A stretch of 12,386 nucleotides of DNA from Bradyrhizobiaceae bacterium (GTDB lineage Bacteria; Pseudomonadota; Alphaproteobacteria; Rhizobiales; Hyphomicrobiaceae), in contig CANJPN010000141.1 in assembly GCA_947475855.1 (NCBI GenBank), positions 1 through 12,386 of the forward strand. The letters run 5' to 3'. The notes under the pieces are model-generated. The model ran no database searches and had not been told where the DNA came from. It saw nothing but the letters and a program-made list of their open reading frames with translations. Positions 5,701-12,386 of the stretch are shown here, one piece after another (the stretch's first letter is position 1; the number at the start of each line of letters is the position of its first letter). The position numbers and the translations under genes are program-made.

Positions 5701-6846
5701 GCGAAGCATCCTTTGCAATCCGGCACGGCCGATCCAGTGGTCCCGCCGGATGCTCGCGCTGTGCTGCGCATCGATCTCTCGGCGCTCAGGGCGAATTGGG
5801 CACGGCTCAACGCGGAAACCGGCACGGCGGAATGTGCCGCCGTTATCAAGGCCGATGCCTACGGCCTTGGGCTGGAAGAAGTCGCCCGGGCACTGACGGC
5901 GGAGGGATGCCGGACGTTCTTCGCGGCAACGCTGGAGGAAGGCCGGCGCATTCGGCACGTGCAGCCCGGGGCTGCTATCTACGTGCTCGACGGGCTCTTG
6001 CCCGGTGCCGAGGACTATTACGCAGGGTTCGATCTGAGGCCGGTGCTTTCGAGCCTCGACGAGGTTCGTGAATGGAGTACCTACTGTCGCGCACGGCACC
6101 GTCGCTTGCCCGCAGCCCTTCATGTCGACACCGGCATCAACAGGCTGGGCATGCCGGAGAGCGAGGTCATGGCGTTGGCCAAGGCGCCTGACCTTATGCG
6201 CGATTTCCGGCTCGCTCTTGTTCTCAGCCATCTTGCCTGCGCTGATGATCCGGCTAGCCCCAAGAACGAGGCCCAACGATTGGCGTTCGACCGTTTGCGA
6301 GCGCAACTTCCAAAAACGAAGGCGAGCCTCGCGAATTCAGGCGGCGTGTTCCTGGGAGCGGAGTTCCACTACGACCTCGTCCGTCCGGGGATCGCGCTGT
6401 ACGGAGGCCGTGCATTAGAAGGCCGTCCCAATCCCATGCGTCCGGTGGTCAATCTGTCAGCGCGTATTCTGCAGGTGCGGCAAGTGCCGCCGGGTGAGAC
6501 CGTCGGCTATGGCGCGATCTGGCGGGTCGATCAACCCGCCCGAATCGCAACGCTCGCGTGCGGCTATGCCGATGGTTTCCTGCGCGCTTTGAGTGGACCT
6601 ACGGGCAAGCCCGGGCCGGTCGGATATATCAGCGACTATCCCGTGCCCGTCGTCGGGCGGGTTTCGATGGACCTGATTACGGTCGACGTAACAGGCGTCC
6701 CGCCGGAGATCGCCCATCGCGGCGCGTGGGTCGAGGTGATGGGCGATCGCGTTACTGTCGACGACCTGACGGATATGGCAGGCACGATCGGGTACGAACT
6801 GCTGTCGCGGCTCTCCCGGCGCGTGCACAGGGTCTACGTCGGCTAA
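5692..6846 (+). CDS. alr: Alanine racemase
   Basis: PLP enzyme that interconverts L- and D-alanine to supply D-Ala for peptidoglycan. The 384-residue protein starts its barrel at VLRIDLSALRANWARL (24-39), carries the PLP lysine in AVIKADAYGLG (Lys53), HVDTGINRLGM (144-154), SLANSGG (212-218), the phosphate-binding RPGIALYGG (231-239), the second catalytic base Tyr273 in VGYGAIW, and GYADGF plus VGRVSMDLITVDVT (321-334) in the C-terminal beta domain. Complete and of normal length. The start is not certain: ATG 5692 lies next to AGGA rather than downstream of it, whereas GTG 5698, two codons later, has CAGGA six bases before it. It sits 104 bases behind dnaB. Its TAA overlaps the stop of the oppositely oriented DUF1648 gene. 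Confidence 0.96.
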   Translation: MSVAKHPLQSGTADPVVPPDARAVLRIDLSALRANWARLNAETGTAECAAVIKADAYGLGLEEVARALTAEGCRTFFAATLEEGRRIRHVQPGAAIYVLDGLLPGAEDYYAGFDLRPVLSSLDEVREWSTYCRARHRRLPAALHVDTGINRLGMPESEVMALAKAPDLMRDFRLALVLSHLACADDPASPKNEAQRLAFDRLRAQLPKTKASLANSGGVFLGAEFHYDLVRPGIALYGGRALEGRPNPMRPVVNLSARILQVRQVPPGETVGYGAIWRVDQPARIATLACGYADGFLRALSGPTGKPGPVGYISDYPVPVVGRVSMDLITVDVTGVPPEIAHRGAWVEVMGDRVTVDDLTDMAGTIGYELLSRLSRRVHRVYVG

Positions 6847-7343
6847 GTCTTCTTGAGGCTGAACCGCCAGATGATCGCCGCGAGCATCGCGAGCGTTGCA
6901 ATGCCGTACGCGCCAAGGATCCAGAAAACGGTGGAGCCGAGTTGCGGGGGATCGATCAGGTTCGCTTGCAGGACAAGACCATGGACTCCTGCGAGCAGCG
7001 CGATGGTAAACAACAAGAAGCCACGAACCCAGTCGCGGACGAAGCCCAGCGCTGCGGCTTGTCGTTCCGGAGCGAGCCAATAATCGCGTGACGGAATGTT
7101 GATCCATCGCGCGGGAATTTTAGGAATCAGCCCGGCTGCAAGGAAACCGGCGACGGCAATAACAGCGATGATCGTGATCTCACGGACGAAGGCAGTGCCG
7201 CTCATCCATCCATTGGGCAGGCCGCTGCCGTCGAAATGAGTGGCGATTCTCATGGGAAGCATCGGACCAAAGAGGGCCGTTTCGGCAATGATGGCGGCGC
7301 ACAGGGCAGCGAGGACCACATACTGGGAAATTCGCAATGACAT
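6843..7343 (-). CDS. DUF1648-domain integral membrane protein
   Basis: A 166-residue membrane protein with about four hydrophobic segments (residues 7-27, 55-75, 107-127, 137-160). After the first segment comes MRIATHFDGSGLPNGWMS (31-48), the pattern that defines DUF1648, a domain also found in SdpI-type immunity and signalling proteins; here there is only this domain plus extra helices, and no role can be assigned. ATG 7343 has a good GGAGG about seven bases upstream. The gene is on the opposite strand to its neighbours and is convergent with alr: its TAG (6845-6843) and the alr TAA (6844-6846) share bases, leaving no room for a terminator between the genes. Between its start and the next + gene lies a divergent 175-base spacer. 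Confidence 0.8.
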   Translation of the reverse strand: MSLRISQYVVLAALCAAIIAETALFGPMLPMRIATHFDGSGLPNGWMSGTAFVREITIIAVIAVAGFLAAGLIPKIPARWINIPSRDYWLAPERQAAALGFVRDWVRGFLLFTIALLAGVHGLVLQANLIDPPQLGSTVFWILGAYGIATLAMLAAIIWRFSLKKT

Positions 7344-7393
7344 CGCCAGACCTCCAAGCAGCCCCGCAATTCCAGTGTCACGCTAACCGGAGA

Positions 7394-7407
7394 AGGGCTT
7401 AAGCCCT
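7394..7407. promoter_or_regulatory. Perfect 14-base palindrome in the divergent spacer
   Basis: AGGGCTTAAGCCCT is a perfect palindrome in the 175-base spacer (7344-7518) between the divergent DUF1648 and DUF1345 genes, 50 bases from the former's start. The position and symmetry fit a dimeric repressor or activator site that could serve both promoters. No known operator is recognised, and a single palindrome of this length can occur by chance in GC-rich DNA. Confidence 0.35.
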
Positions 7408-7518
7408 CCTAATGCGTGCGGTGGAAGGGGTGACTTGCATCCTGCCTGCCGCAGCCGCAGTTCTATCTGCTAGATGCCGTAACACCGCCAAACGCATACC
7501 GTTTCGAGGTTTGAAATC

Positions 7519-8283
7519 GTGCAGCGCGACGGAACTCCACGGCGCGGCCAGAATGGTGGCCAGGATGGTAGCCAAAGTACTGCTCTGAGCCGTGTCGGAA
7601 GATCGGTCCACCCCGTCGCCCTGGTGCGGGGATTGTGGAGCAGGCCGAAGCTCTACATCGCAATCGCGGTGGCGGCCGTGACGCTATGGCTGGCGCCCGA
7701 TAGTCTGCCGAAGAGTGCGAGGGCCGTGATGGCCTGGGATGCCGGCGCGATCGTCTACGTGGCGTTGGCGCTGTGGATCTTCGCGAGCCACGACAGCGAC
7801 GACATCCGGAAGCTCGCCGCAGCCGAGGACGAGACGCGCTTCACGTTCTTCGTGATCGTAATTGTGGCCGCACTGTTGAGCTTCTGGTCGGTCGTCGGTT
7901 TGATCGGAGAGGCCCGCGCTGTCGAGGGCATGGTCAAGGGGGGATTTCTGGCGCTTTCGGGCGTGGCGATCCTGTCGTCGTGGCTCGTGCTGCAGATCGT
8001 GTTCACGCTGCACTATGCCCACGACTACTACCGCGGCGGCGCGGACGACGACGGTTCCGCGAACGAAAAGGGAAAGGGCATCGAATTTCCCGGCGGCGGC
8101 GAGCCCGACTACTGGGACTTCTTCTACTTCACGACCTCGATCGGCGCGGCCTCGCAGACGTCCGACGTCACGATCTCGTCGAGGGCGGTGCGGCGCCTCG
8201 TGACGCTGCAAGCGATCCTGTCGTTCGTGTTCAACACGGCTGTGGTTGCATTGGCCATCAACCTTGCCGCCAGCCTTCTGTAA
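7519..8283 (+). CDS. DUF1345-family integral membrane protein
   Basis: A 254-residue membrane protein with five hydrophobic segments (about 44-60, 73-89, 107-129, 142-167, 227-254). The DUF1345 signatures are clear: RPKLYIA at the first helix, HYAHDYY (165-171) and DFFYFTTSIGAASQTSDV (200-217), where the last matches the usual DFxYFxxxIGxxxQTSDV block. The function of the family is unknown; the arrangement of the final signature between helices is reminiscent of a channel-type loop, which is only an impression. The start is GTG 7519 with GAGG nine bases upstream; it gives a hydrophilic Gln/Gly/Arg-rich leader of about 40 residues before the first helix, longer than I expect for the family, so a later start is possible. 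radA follows after 72 bases on the same strand. Confidence 0.83.
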   Translation: MQRDGTPRRGQNGGQDGSQSTALSRVGRSVHPVALVRGLWSRPKLYIAIAVAAVTLWLAPDSLPKSARAVMAWDAGAIVYVALALWIFASHDSDDIRKLAAAEDETRFTFFVIVIVAALLSFWSVVGLIGEARAVEGMVKGGFLALSGVAILSSWLVLQIVFTLHYAHDYYRGGADDDGSANEKGKGIEFPGGGEPDYWDFFYFTTSIGAASQTSDVTISSRAVRRLVTLQAILSFVFNTAVVALAINLAASLL

Positions 8284-8355
8284 GGGCACGCTTGCCGGAA
8301 CGAATCGCAATTTCCTGGCGTGGCGCACCCTTGTTTCGACGCTGAGGCTCACGAG

Positions 8356-9762
8356 ATGGCAAAAGCAGCACGCAATTCCTTCGTCTGCCAGAACTGCGGC
8401 GGCGTTTCGACGAAGTGGTCGGGCAAGTGCACGAGTTGCGGCGAGTGGAACACGATCGTCGAGGAAGCGAGCAATGCGCCCCCGCCTGGGTCGGGCCTGG
8501 GGAAAGGTTCGAAAGGCCGGGTGATCCCCCTCGAGGGCCTCAAAGGCGATAACGAGGAATCGCCCAGGCTCTCGACGGGCCTGTCAGAACTCGATCGGGT
8601 GACAGGCGGCGGTATTGTACCCGGATCGGCGCTGCTGATCGGTGGCGAGCCCGGCATCGGCAAGTCGACGCTGCTGCTGCAATTGTCGGCGGAAATCGCG
8701 CGCCGCAACGGCACGGCGGTGTATTTCTCCGGCGAGGAAGCGGCAGCCCAGGTCCGGCTCAGGGCCGAGCGGCTGGGGCTGGCGGACGCCAAGGTAGGTT
8801 TCGCCGCGGAGACCAACCTGGCGGATATTCTGGCGACATTGGCAGACGGCCCGGCGCCCGATTTGATCGTGATCGATTCGATCCAGACGCTATGGGCGGA
8901 TGCGTTGGACTCTGCGCCTGGCACAGTATCCCAGGTGCGCGCGGCGACGCAGTCCCTCATCCGGTATGCCAAACTCGCAGGTAGCGCGCTTCTTCTCGTC
9001 GGACATGTGACGAAGGATGGGCAGATTGCCGGACCCAAGGTGATCGAGCACATGGTCGACACGGTGCTCTACTTCGAAGGAGACCAAGGACATACTTTCC
9101 GGATCCTCCGGGCGGTGAAAAACAGATTCGGTCCAACCGATGAAATCGGTGTTTTCGAAATGGGCCAGAACGGGCTGGCCGAAGTCACCAACCCCTCCGA
9201 GCTGTTTCTCGGTGATCGGGACAGCAAGGCCCCAGGTGCGGCCGTTTTCGCCGGCATCGAGGGCACCCGGCCCCTGCTCGTCGAGATGCAAGCCCTTGTC
9301 GCGCCCTCGTCTTTGGGCACGCCCAGGCGAGCCGTGGTCGGCTGGGATTCGAGCCGGCTGTCGATGCTGCTCGCCGTGCTGGATGCGCGGTGCGGCGTCA
9401 GCTTCGGGCAGGCGGACGTCTATCTCAATATCGCCGGCGGCTTGCGCATTACCGAGCCTGCAGCAGATCTTGCCGCAGGAGCCGCCCTGCTGTCGTCACT
9501 TTCGAATGTTGCCCTGCCGAATGACGAAATCTACTTCGGCGAAATAAGCCTCTCGGGCGCGGTGAGGCCTACGGCGCACATGGCGACTCGGCTCAAGGAA
9601 GCACAGAAACTCGGCTTCAAGCGGGCCGTCGTCCCGGCAGCAGGTGAGATCGAAACAAAGTCACTCGGTATCGAAATCCGCAGGATAAGTCATTTGAGGG
9701 AGCTTGCGGAGCGTATGGGTGCGTGCCAGGGAAGACCTGGACGGGGCGTTAAGGATAATTGA
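8356..9762 (+). CDS. radA: DNA repair protein RadA (branch-migration helicase)
   Basis: RecA-like ATPase that assists RecA-driven recombination by branch migration. The 468-residue protein shows all domains in order: a four-cysteine zinc finger (Cys11, Cys14, Cys25, Cys28), RecA-like core with Walker A GGEPGIGKST (96-105), FSGEE (124-128), Walker B LIVIDSIQTLW (170-180), the RadA-specific KNRFG motif (255-259), and the C-terminal Lon-protease-like domain (about 290-450, including VGWDSSRLSMLLAVLDAR and NIAGGLRITEPAADLA). Complete. ATG 8356 was preferred over GTG 8320 because MAKAARNSFVCQNCG is the usual N-terminus and GAGG lies eight bases upstream. The gene follows the DUF1345 gene closely and may share its transcript. 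cvpA starts 125 bases downstream. Confidence 0.97.
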   Translation: MAKAARNSFVCQNCGGVSTKWSGKCTSCGEWNTIVEEASNAPPPGSGLGKGSKGRVIPLEGLKGDNEESPRLSTGLSELDRVTGGGIVPGSALLIGGEPGIGKSTLLLQLSAEIARRNGTAVYFSGEEAAAQVRLRAERLGLADAKVGFAAETNLADILATLADGPAPDLIVIDSIQTLWADALDSAPGTVSQVRAATQSLIRYAKLAGSALLLVGHVTKDGQIAGPKVIEHMVDTVLYFEGDQGHTFRILRAVKNRFGPTDEIGVFEMGQNGLAEVTNPSELFLGDRDSKAPGAAVFAGIEGTRPLLVEMQALVAPSSLGTPRRAVVGWDSSRLSMLLAVLDARCGVSFGQADVYLNIAGGLRITEPAADLAAGAALLSSLSNVALPNDEIYFGEISLSGAVRPTAHMATRLKEAQKLGFKRAVVPAAGEIETKSLGIEIRRISHLRELAERMGACQGRPGRGVKDN

Positions 9763-9887
9763 TGATGCCGGCGCGAGGTTGCGCAGCCCGTTGTGCGGTG
9801 CGTGAGAGCGAGTTCCGACGTCATGCCGTGCCCGGTCCCAATTCGGCGATCGAGTGCGGCGATGCAACAGGCAAGGACTGACCCGCC

Positions 9888-10451
9888 ATGCTCGGGCCGT
9901 TGACTTATCTCGACATCGTACTGTTCGCGATCTGCTTCATCTCGGGCATCCTGGCGATGTACCGGGGCTTGTCGCGCGAAGTTCTCTCGATTCTGTCCTG
10001 GATCGCAGCGGCCGGCGCGGCAGCCTACGTCGGCCTTTTCCAGGGCAAGCTCGCAGAAGATATCGCACAACAAATTTCCGGCGGGCAGCAGATGATCGGC
10101 AACCAGAAGCTGATCGTGCAGATCGGTCTCGGAGGCCTCGTTTTCGTGGTGGTGCTGCTGGTCGTGCACCTTTTGACGTCGCGAATCTCCGACGCCATTC
10201 TTGAAAGCAGGATCGGTCTGATCGACCGGCTGGGCGGATTTGCGTTCGGCGTTGGCCGTGGGTTCGCGATCGTCCTCGTGGTGTTCCTGCTCTATCACAA
10301 GTTCTTCCCTGAAAAGGAGCAGCATCAGGTCGTGACGCAGGCGAAGTCGCGGCCGTTGCTGATCAGCGCGGGCAAGGCGCTGGAGCCCCCGCTGCAGTAT
10401 CTTTACGACCGCTACTTGAACAAAGCGCCGCCCGACCAGCGATCGGGCTGA
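9888..10451 (+). CDS. cvpA: CvpA-family inner membrane protein
   Basis: A 187-residue protein with about four transmembrane segments (6-25, 32-51, 78-97, 117-137) and a hydrophilic C-terminal tail. The CvpA signatures YRGLSREVLSILSWIAA (25-41) and GLIDRLGGFAFGVGRGF (110-126) are both present, and the name is further supported by its place immediately before purF, the association from which the family is best known (colicin V production in E. coli; more recently envelope stress tolerance). The molecular activity remains unclear. ATG 9888 has AAGGA about ten bases upstream. The preceding 125 bases after radA contain nothing I can identify. Confidence 0.92.
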   Translation: MLGPLTYLDIVLFAICFISGILAMYRGLSREVLSILSWIAAAGAAAYVGLFQGKLAEDIAQQISGGQQMIGNQKLIVQIGLGGLVFVVVLLVVHLLTSRISDAILESRIGLIDRLGGFAFGVGRGFAIVLVVFLLYHKFFPEKEQHQVVTQAKSRPLLISAGKALEPPLQYLYDRYLNKAPPDQRSG

Positions 10452-10464
10452 ACCTTATACTCAT

Positions 10465-10486
10465 CCGACGAGCATTTCGGCGTCGG
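10465..10486 (+). terminator. Weak stem-loop just after cvpA
   Basis: CCGACG (10465-10470) and CGTCGG (10481-10486) form a six-base stem with a ten-base loop, 14 bases past the cvpA stop. No T tract follows directly; the nearest run (TTTTT) is about 25 bases on. It might attenuate or end the cvpA transcript before the purF leader. Low confidence. Confidence 0.25.
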
Positions 10487-10589
10487 TGCAGGCATGCATC
10501 GGCGCTGATCATTTTTGCGCGAGCAGCAACGAAACCTTTGGACTATCTACCGATTGGCGGTTGAATAGGATCGAGGTTCGTTTAAGTGT

Positions 10590-10611
10590 CACACTGTCGA
10601 CTGGTGGTGTG
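10590..10611 (+). promoter_or_regulatory. RNA hairpin in the purF upstream region
   Basis: CACACTGTC (10590-10598) can pair with GGTGGTGTG (10603-10611) over nine pairs, three of them G-U, closing a four-base loop. It lies 73 bases before the purF start inside the 233-base cvpA-purF spacer. G-U pairs matter only in RNA, so a leader-RNA structure is more likely than a protein operator. It resembles no riboswitch I know; the spacer shows no convincing promoter hexamers. Confidence 0.25.
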
Positions 10612-10684
10612 TAACCGACCCGGATAGTAGCTGGGCGCGGTTCGTTTCATTTCCTGATCGCTAGCGCGGCTGCGGGAGACTGGC

Positions 10685-12241
10685 ATGTCTGAGGACGGCT
10701 CGGGCGTAGCGAATGTGCTGCGTGAGGACTGGTCATGGGGCAGCAACAGCGGTGCGGGGCTGACTGATCACGTCGAGACCCGTGGAAGCCTACACCAAGA
10801 CACCGAGGACGATCGGCTGCACGAGGAGTGCGGCGTGTTTGGCATCCTTGGCCATCCGGAAGCCGCCGCCTTCACGGCGCTGGGGCTTCACGCCCTTCAG
10901 CATCGTGGTCAGGAAGCAGCGGGCATCGTCACCTACGACGGCCAACAGTTCCATACAGAGCGGCGTCTCGGCCTCGTCGGCGACAACTTCAACAAACCGG
11001 ATGTGCTGGGCCGCCTCAAGGGGTCGATCTCTGTCGGCCACGTGCGCTATTCGACGACGGGCGAAACCATCCTGCGCAACGCCCAGCCGCTGTTCGCAGA
11101 TCTCGGCACCGGCGGTTTCGCGGTCGCGCACAACGGGAACCTGACCAATGCGAAGACCCTGCGGTCGTCGCTCGTCAAGGATGGAGCAATATTCCAGTCG
11201 ACGACCGACACCGAAGTCGTCCTTCATCTGATCTCGCGGTCCCAGAAACGGCGGATCGTCGAGCGGCTCGTCGAGGCGCTGCGGCAGCTCGAGGGGTCCT
11301 ATGCCCTCGTGTGCCTAACCAACGACATGCTGATCGGCGCCCGGGACCCGGTAGGCATTCGGCCGCTGGTCATCGGCCGCCTTGGTGATGCCTATGTGCT
11401 CGCTTCGGAAACATGTGCCCTGGACATCGTTGGCGCAACCTTCCTCCGTGAAGTCGAGAACGGCGAGGTCGTGACGATCACGAGGGATGGCGGGCTCGAG
11501 AGCCATCGCCCCTTTCCGATCCGTCCTGCGCGGCCGTGCATCTTCGAATACATCTATTTTGCCCGTCCGGATTCGATCATGTCGGGCCGGAGCGTATACG
11601 AAATCCGAAAGCGGATGGGCGCTGAACTCGCGCGAGAGATGAAGTGCGATGCGGATGTCGTCATCCCGATACCGGATTCCGGAGTGCCGGCAGCAATCGG
11701 CTATTCGCAGGCTTCCGGTCTCCCCTTCGAACTCGGGATCATACGCAATCACTACGTCGGCCGGACTTTCATCGAGCCATCGCAGAAAATCCGGGCGCTG
11801 GGCGTCAAGCTGAAGCACTCCGCCAATCAGTCGGTGGTGCGCGGTCGCAGCATCGTGTTGATCGATGACAGCGTTGTGCGCGGAACCACCTCGAAGAAAA
11901 TCGTCGCGATGATGTACGAGGCAGGCGCACGCGAAGTGCACATGCGCATCGCCTGTCCAGAGATCAAGTTCGGCGACTACTACGGTATCGATACGCCAGA
12001 CCGTAAACAGTTGATCTCCGCTCAGATGACACCTGACCAGGTGCGGGACGAGATTGGAGCGACCAGCCTCGCTTTCCTGTCGGTCGAAGGCCTCTATCGG
12101 GCCCTTGGTATCGAAAAGCGGGATCCACTGGCCCCGCAGTTTTCCGATCACTGCTTCACCGGCGACTATCCGACCGAGTTGACGGACCTCAATGGCGGCA
12201 CGGCCGGTCCGCAACTTTCTTTGCTGACGGAAGTCGGCTGA
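10685..12241 (+). CDS. purF: Amidophosphoribosyltransferase PurF
   Basis: Catalyses the first committed step of purine synthesis, PRPP plus glutamine to phosphoribosylamine. The 518-residue precursor has a 48-residue N-terminal propeptide ending ...RLHEE, then the catalytic Cys49 (CGVFGILGH), which should be exposed by self-cleavage. The glutaminase half contains LQHRGQEAAG (71-80), GHVRYSTTG (118-126) and AHNGNLTN (148-155); the transferase half contains IYFARPDS (290-297), ELGIIRNHYVGRTFIEPSQ (349-367) and the PRPP loop VLIDDSVVRGTTSKK (391-405). Compared with the Fe-S class typified by Bacillus subtilis (from memory), Cys285 and Cys490 are kept, but Asp431 and Ser487 stand where two further cluster cysteines would be, so a normal 4Fe-4S cluster is unlikely. 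ATG 10685 has GGGAG six bases upstream and is the only in-frame Met before Cys49. Length is somewhat above the usual because of the propeptide. Confidence 0.97.
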   Translation: MSEDGSGVANVLREDWSWGSNSGAGLTDHVETRGSLHQDTEDDRLHEECGVFGILGHPEAAAFTALGLHALQHRGQEAAGIVTYDGQQFHTERRLGLVGDNFNKPDVLGRLKGSISVGHVRYSTTGETILRNAQPLFADLGTGGFAVAHNGNLTNAKTLRSSLVKDGAIFQSTTDTEVVLHLISRSQKRRIVERLVEALRQLEGSYALVCLTNDMLIGARDPVGIRPLVIGRLGDAYVLASETCALDIVGATFLREVENGEVVTITRDGGLESHRPFPIRPARPCIFEYIYFARPDSIMSGRSVYEIRKRMGAELAREMKCDADVVIPIPDSGVPAAIGYSQASGLPFELGIIRNHYVGRTFIEPSQKIRALGVKLKHSANQSVVRGRSIVLIDDSVVRGTTSKKIVAMMYEAGAREVHMRIACPEIKFGDYYGIDTPDRKQLISAQMTPDQVRDEIGATSLAFLSVEGLYRALGIEKRDPLAPQFSDHCFTGDYPTELTDLNGGTAGPQLSLLTEVG

Positions 12242-12257
12242 TACCGTCCCGCACATG

Positions 12258-12279
12258 AAGTGACTCGGTGGATTCACTT
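12258..12279 (+). terminator. Short inverted repeat after purF
   Basis: AAGTGA (12258-12263) and TCACTT (12274-12279) form a six-base stem with a ten-base loop, 17 bases past the purF stop, followed by GGTTCTC rather than a T run. It is a possible weak terminator; the next gene starts only 56 bases later, so readthrough is equally possible. Confidence 0.25.
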
Positions 12280-12334
12280 GGTTCTCGAACTGTGATTCAT
12301 GGAGCGCCAGCCGATCAATGATTCGGAGGGCGCC

Positions 12335-12386
12335 ATGGCTGTCAGCACTGCAATCCGCACCGACCTTCACGAGCCGGAGGATCTTC
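12335..12386 (+). CDS. Start of an unidentified gene after purF (runs off the window edge)
   Basis: An open frame beginning MAVSTAIRTDLHEPEDL and still open at the last base. ATG 12335 has a strong GGAGG about six bases upstream; an in-frame ATG at 12299 would add 12 residues but has no ribosome binding site. The 17 visible residues show no family motif. In related genomes I recall a short-chain dehydrogenase gene next to purF, which would be a guess here; no Gly-rich nucleotide loop is visible in the part present. Confidence 0.5.
   Translation, partial: MAVSTAIRTDLHEPEDL

Noticed and set aside
5617..6306. 229-codon open frame on - opposite alr
   Set aside because: Covers the alr coding region with no motif and would have no sensible promoter context.
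7684..8352. 222-codon open frame on - opposite the DUF1345 gene
   Set aside because: Highly charged Arg/Asp/Val-rich translation, the mirror of membrane-helix codons; the + frame carries clear family motifs.
11315..12370. 351-codon open frame on - opposite purF
   Set aside because: Antisense to an intact PurF; no recognisable domain, composition typical of a shadow frame.

Overview
This GC-rich window reads as a chromosomal segment of an alphaproteobacterium, most likely a Hyphomicrobiales (Rhizobiales) member. The main grounds are the order dnaB - alr - DUF1345 - radA - cvpA - purF on the + strand, which I recall as typical of that group, together with strong G/C at third codon positions. 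No RNA genes, insertion sequences, phage genes or CRISPR arrays were recognised.

Left part (1-2888, all - strand): a compact run read from high to low coordinates as cofE, cofD, an alpha/beta hydrolase, and the start of a second alpha/beta hydrolase cut off by the window edge. CofD and CofE are two dedicated enzymes of coenzyme F420 synthesis: one attaches the phospho-linked side chain to the deazaflavin FO, the other adds the glutamate tail. F420 synthesis is best known from archaea and actinobacteria and is patchy in Proteobacteria, so this run is the most distinctive part of the window. The other genes of the pathway (FO synthase, the guanylyltransferase CofC/FbiD, and the reductase domain fused to CofE in actinobacterial FbiB) are not here.

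Middle (2889-4057): a secreted, cysteine-containing lectin-like protein on the - strand with two stem-loops behind it, then a 306-base gene-free region from which it and dnaB diverge.

Right part (4058-12386): housekeeping genes. DnaB (replicative helicase), Alr (D-alanine for the cell wall), RadA (recombination branch migration), CvpA (membrane protein) and PurF (first step of purine synthesis) are all on + and look intact. A small DUF1648 membrane protein lies on - between alr and the DUF1345 membrane protein, and its stop codon overlaps that of alr. A short piece of a further + strand gene starts after purF and runs off the end.

Several natural starts lie inside longer open frames and were chosen by ribosome binding site, gene spacing and family N-termini (cofD, cofE, lectin-like gene, dnaB, radA). 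I found no clearly new multi-gene system. The best leads are the F420 pair linked to two hydrolases, the 14-base-period repeat that forms a micro-ORF overlapping the alr start, and PurF with a long propeptide but apparently incomplete Fe-S ligands.
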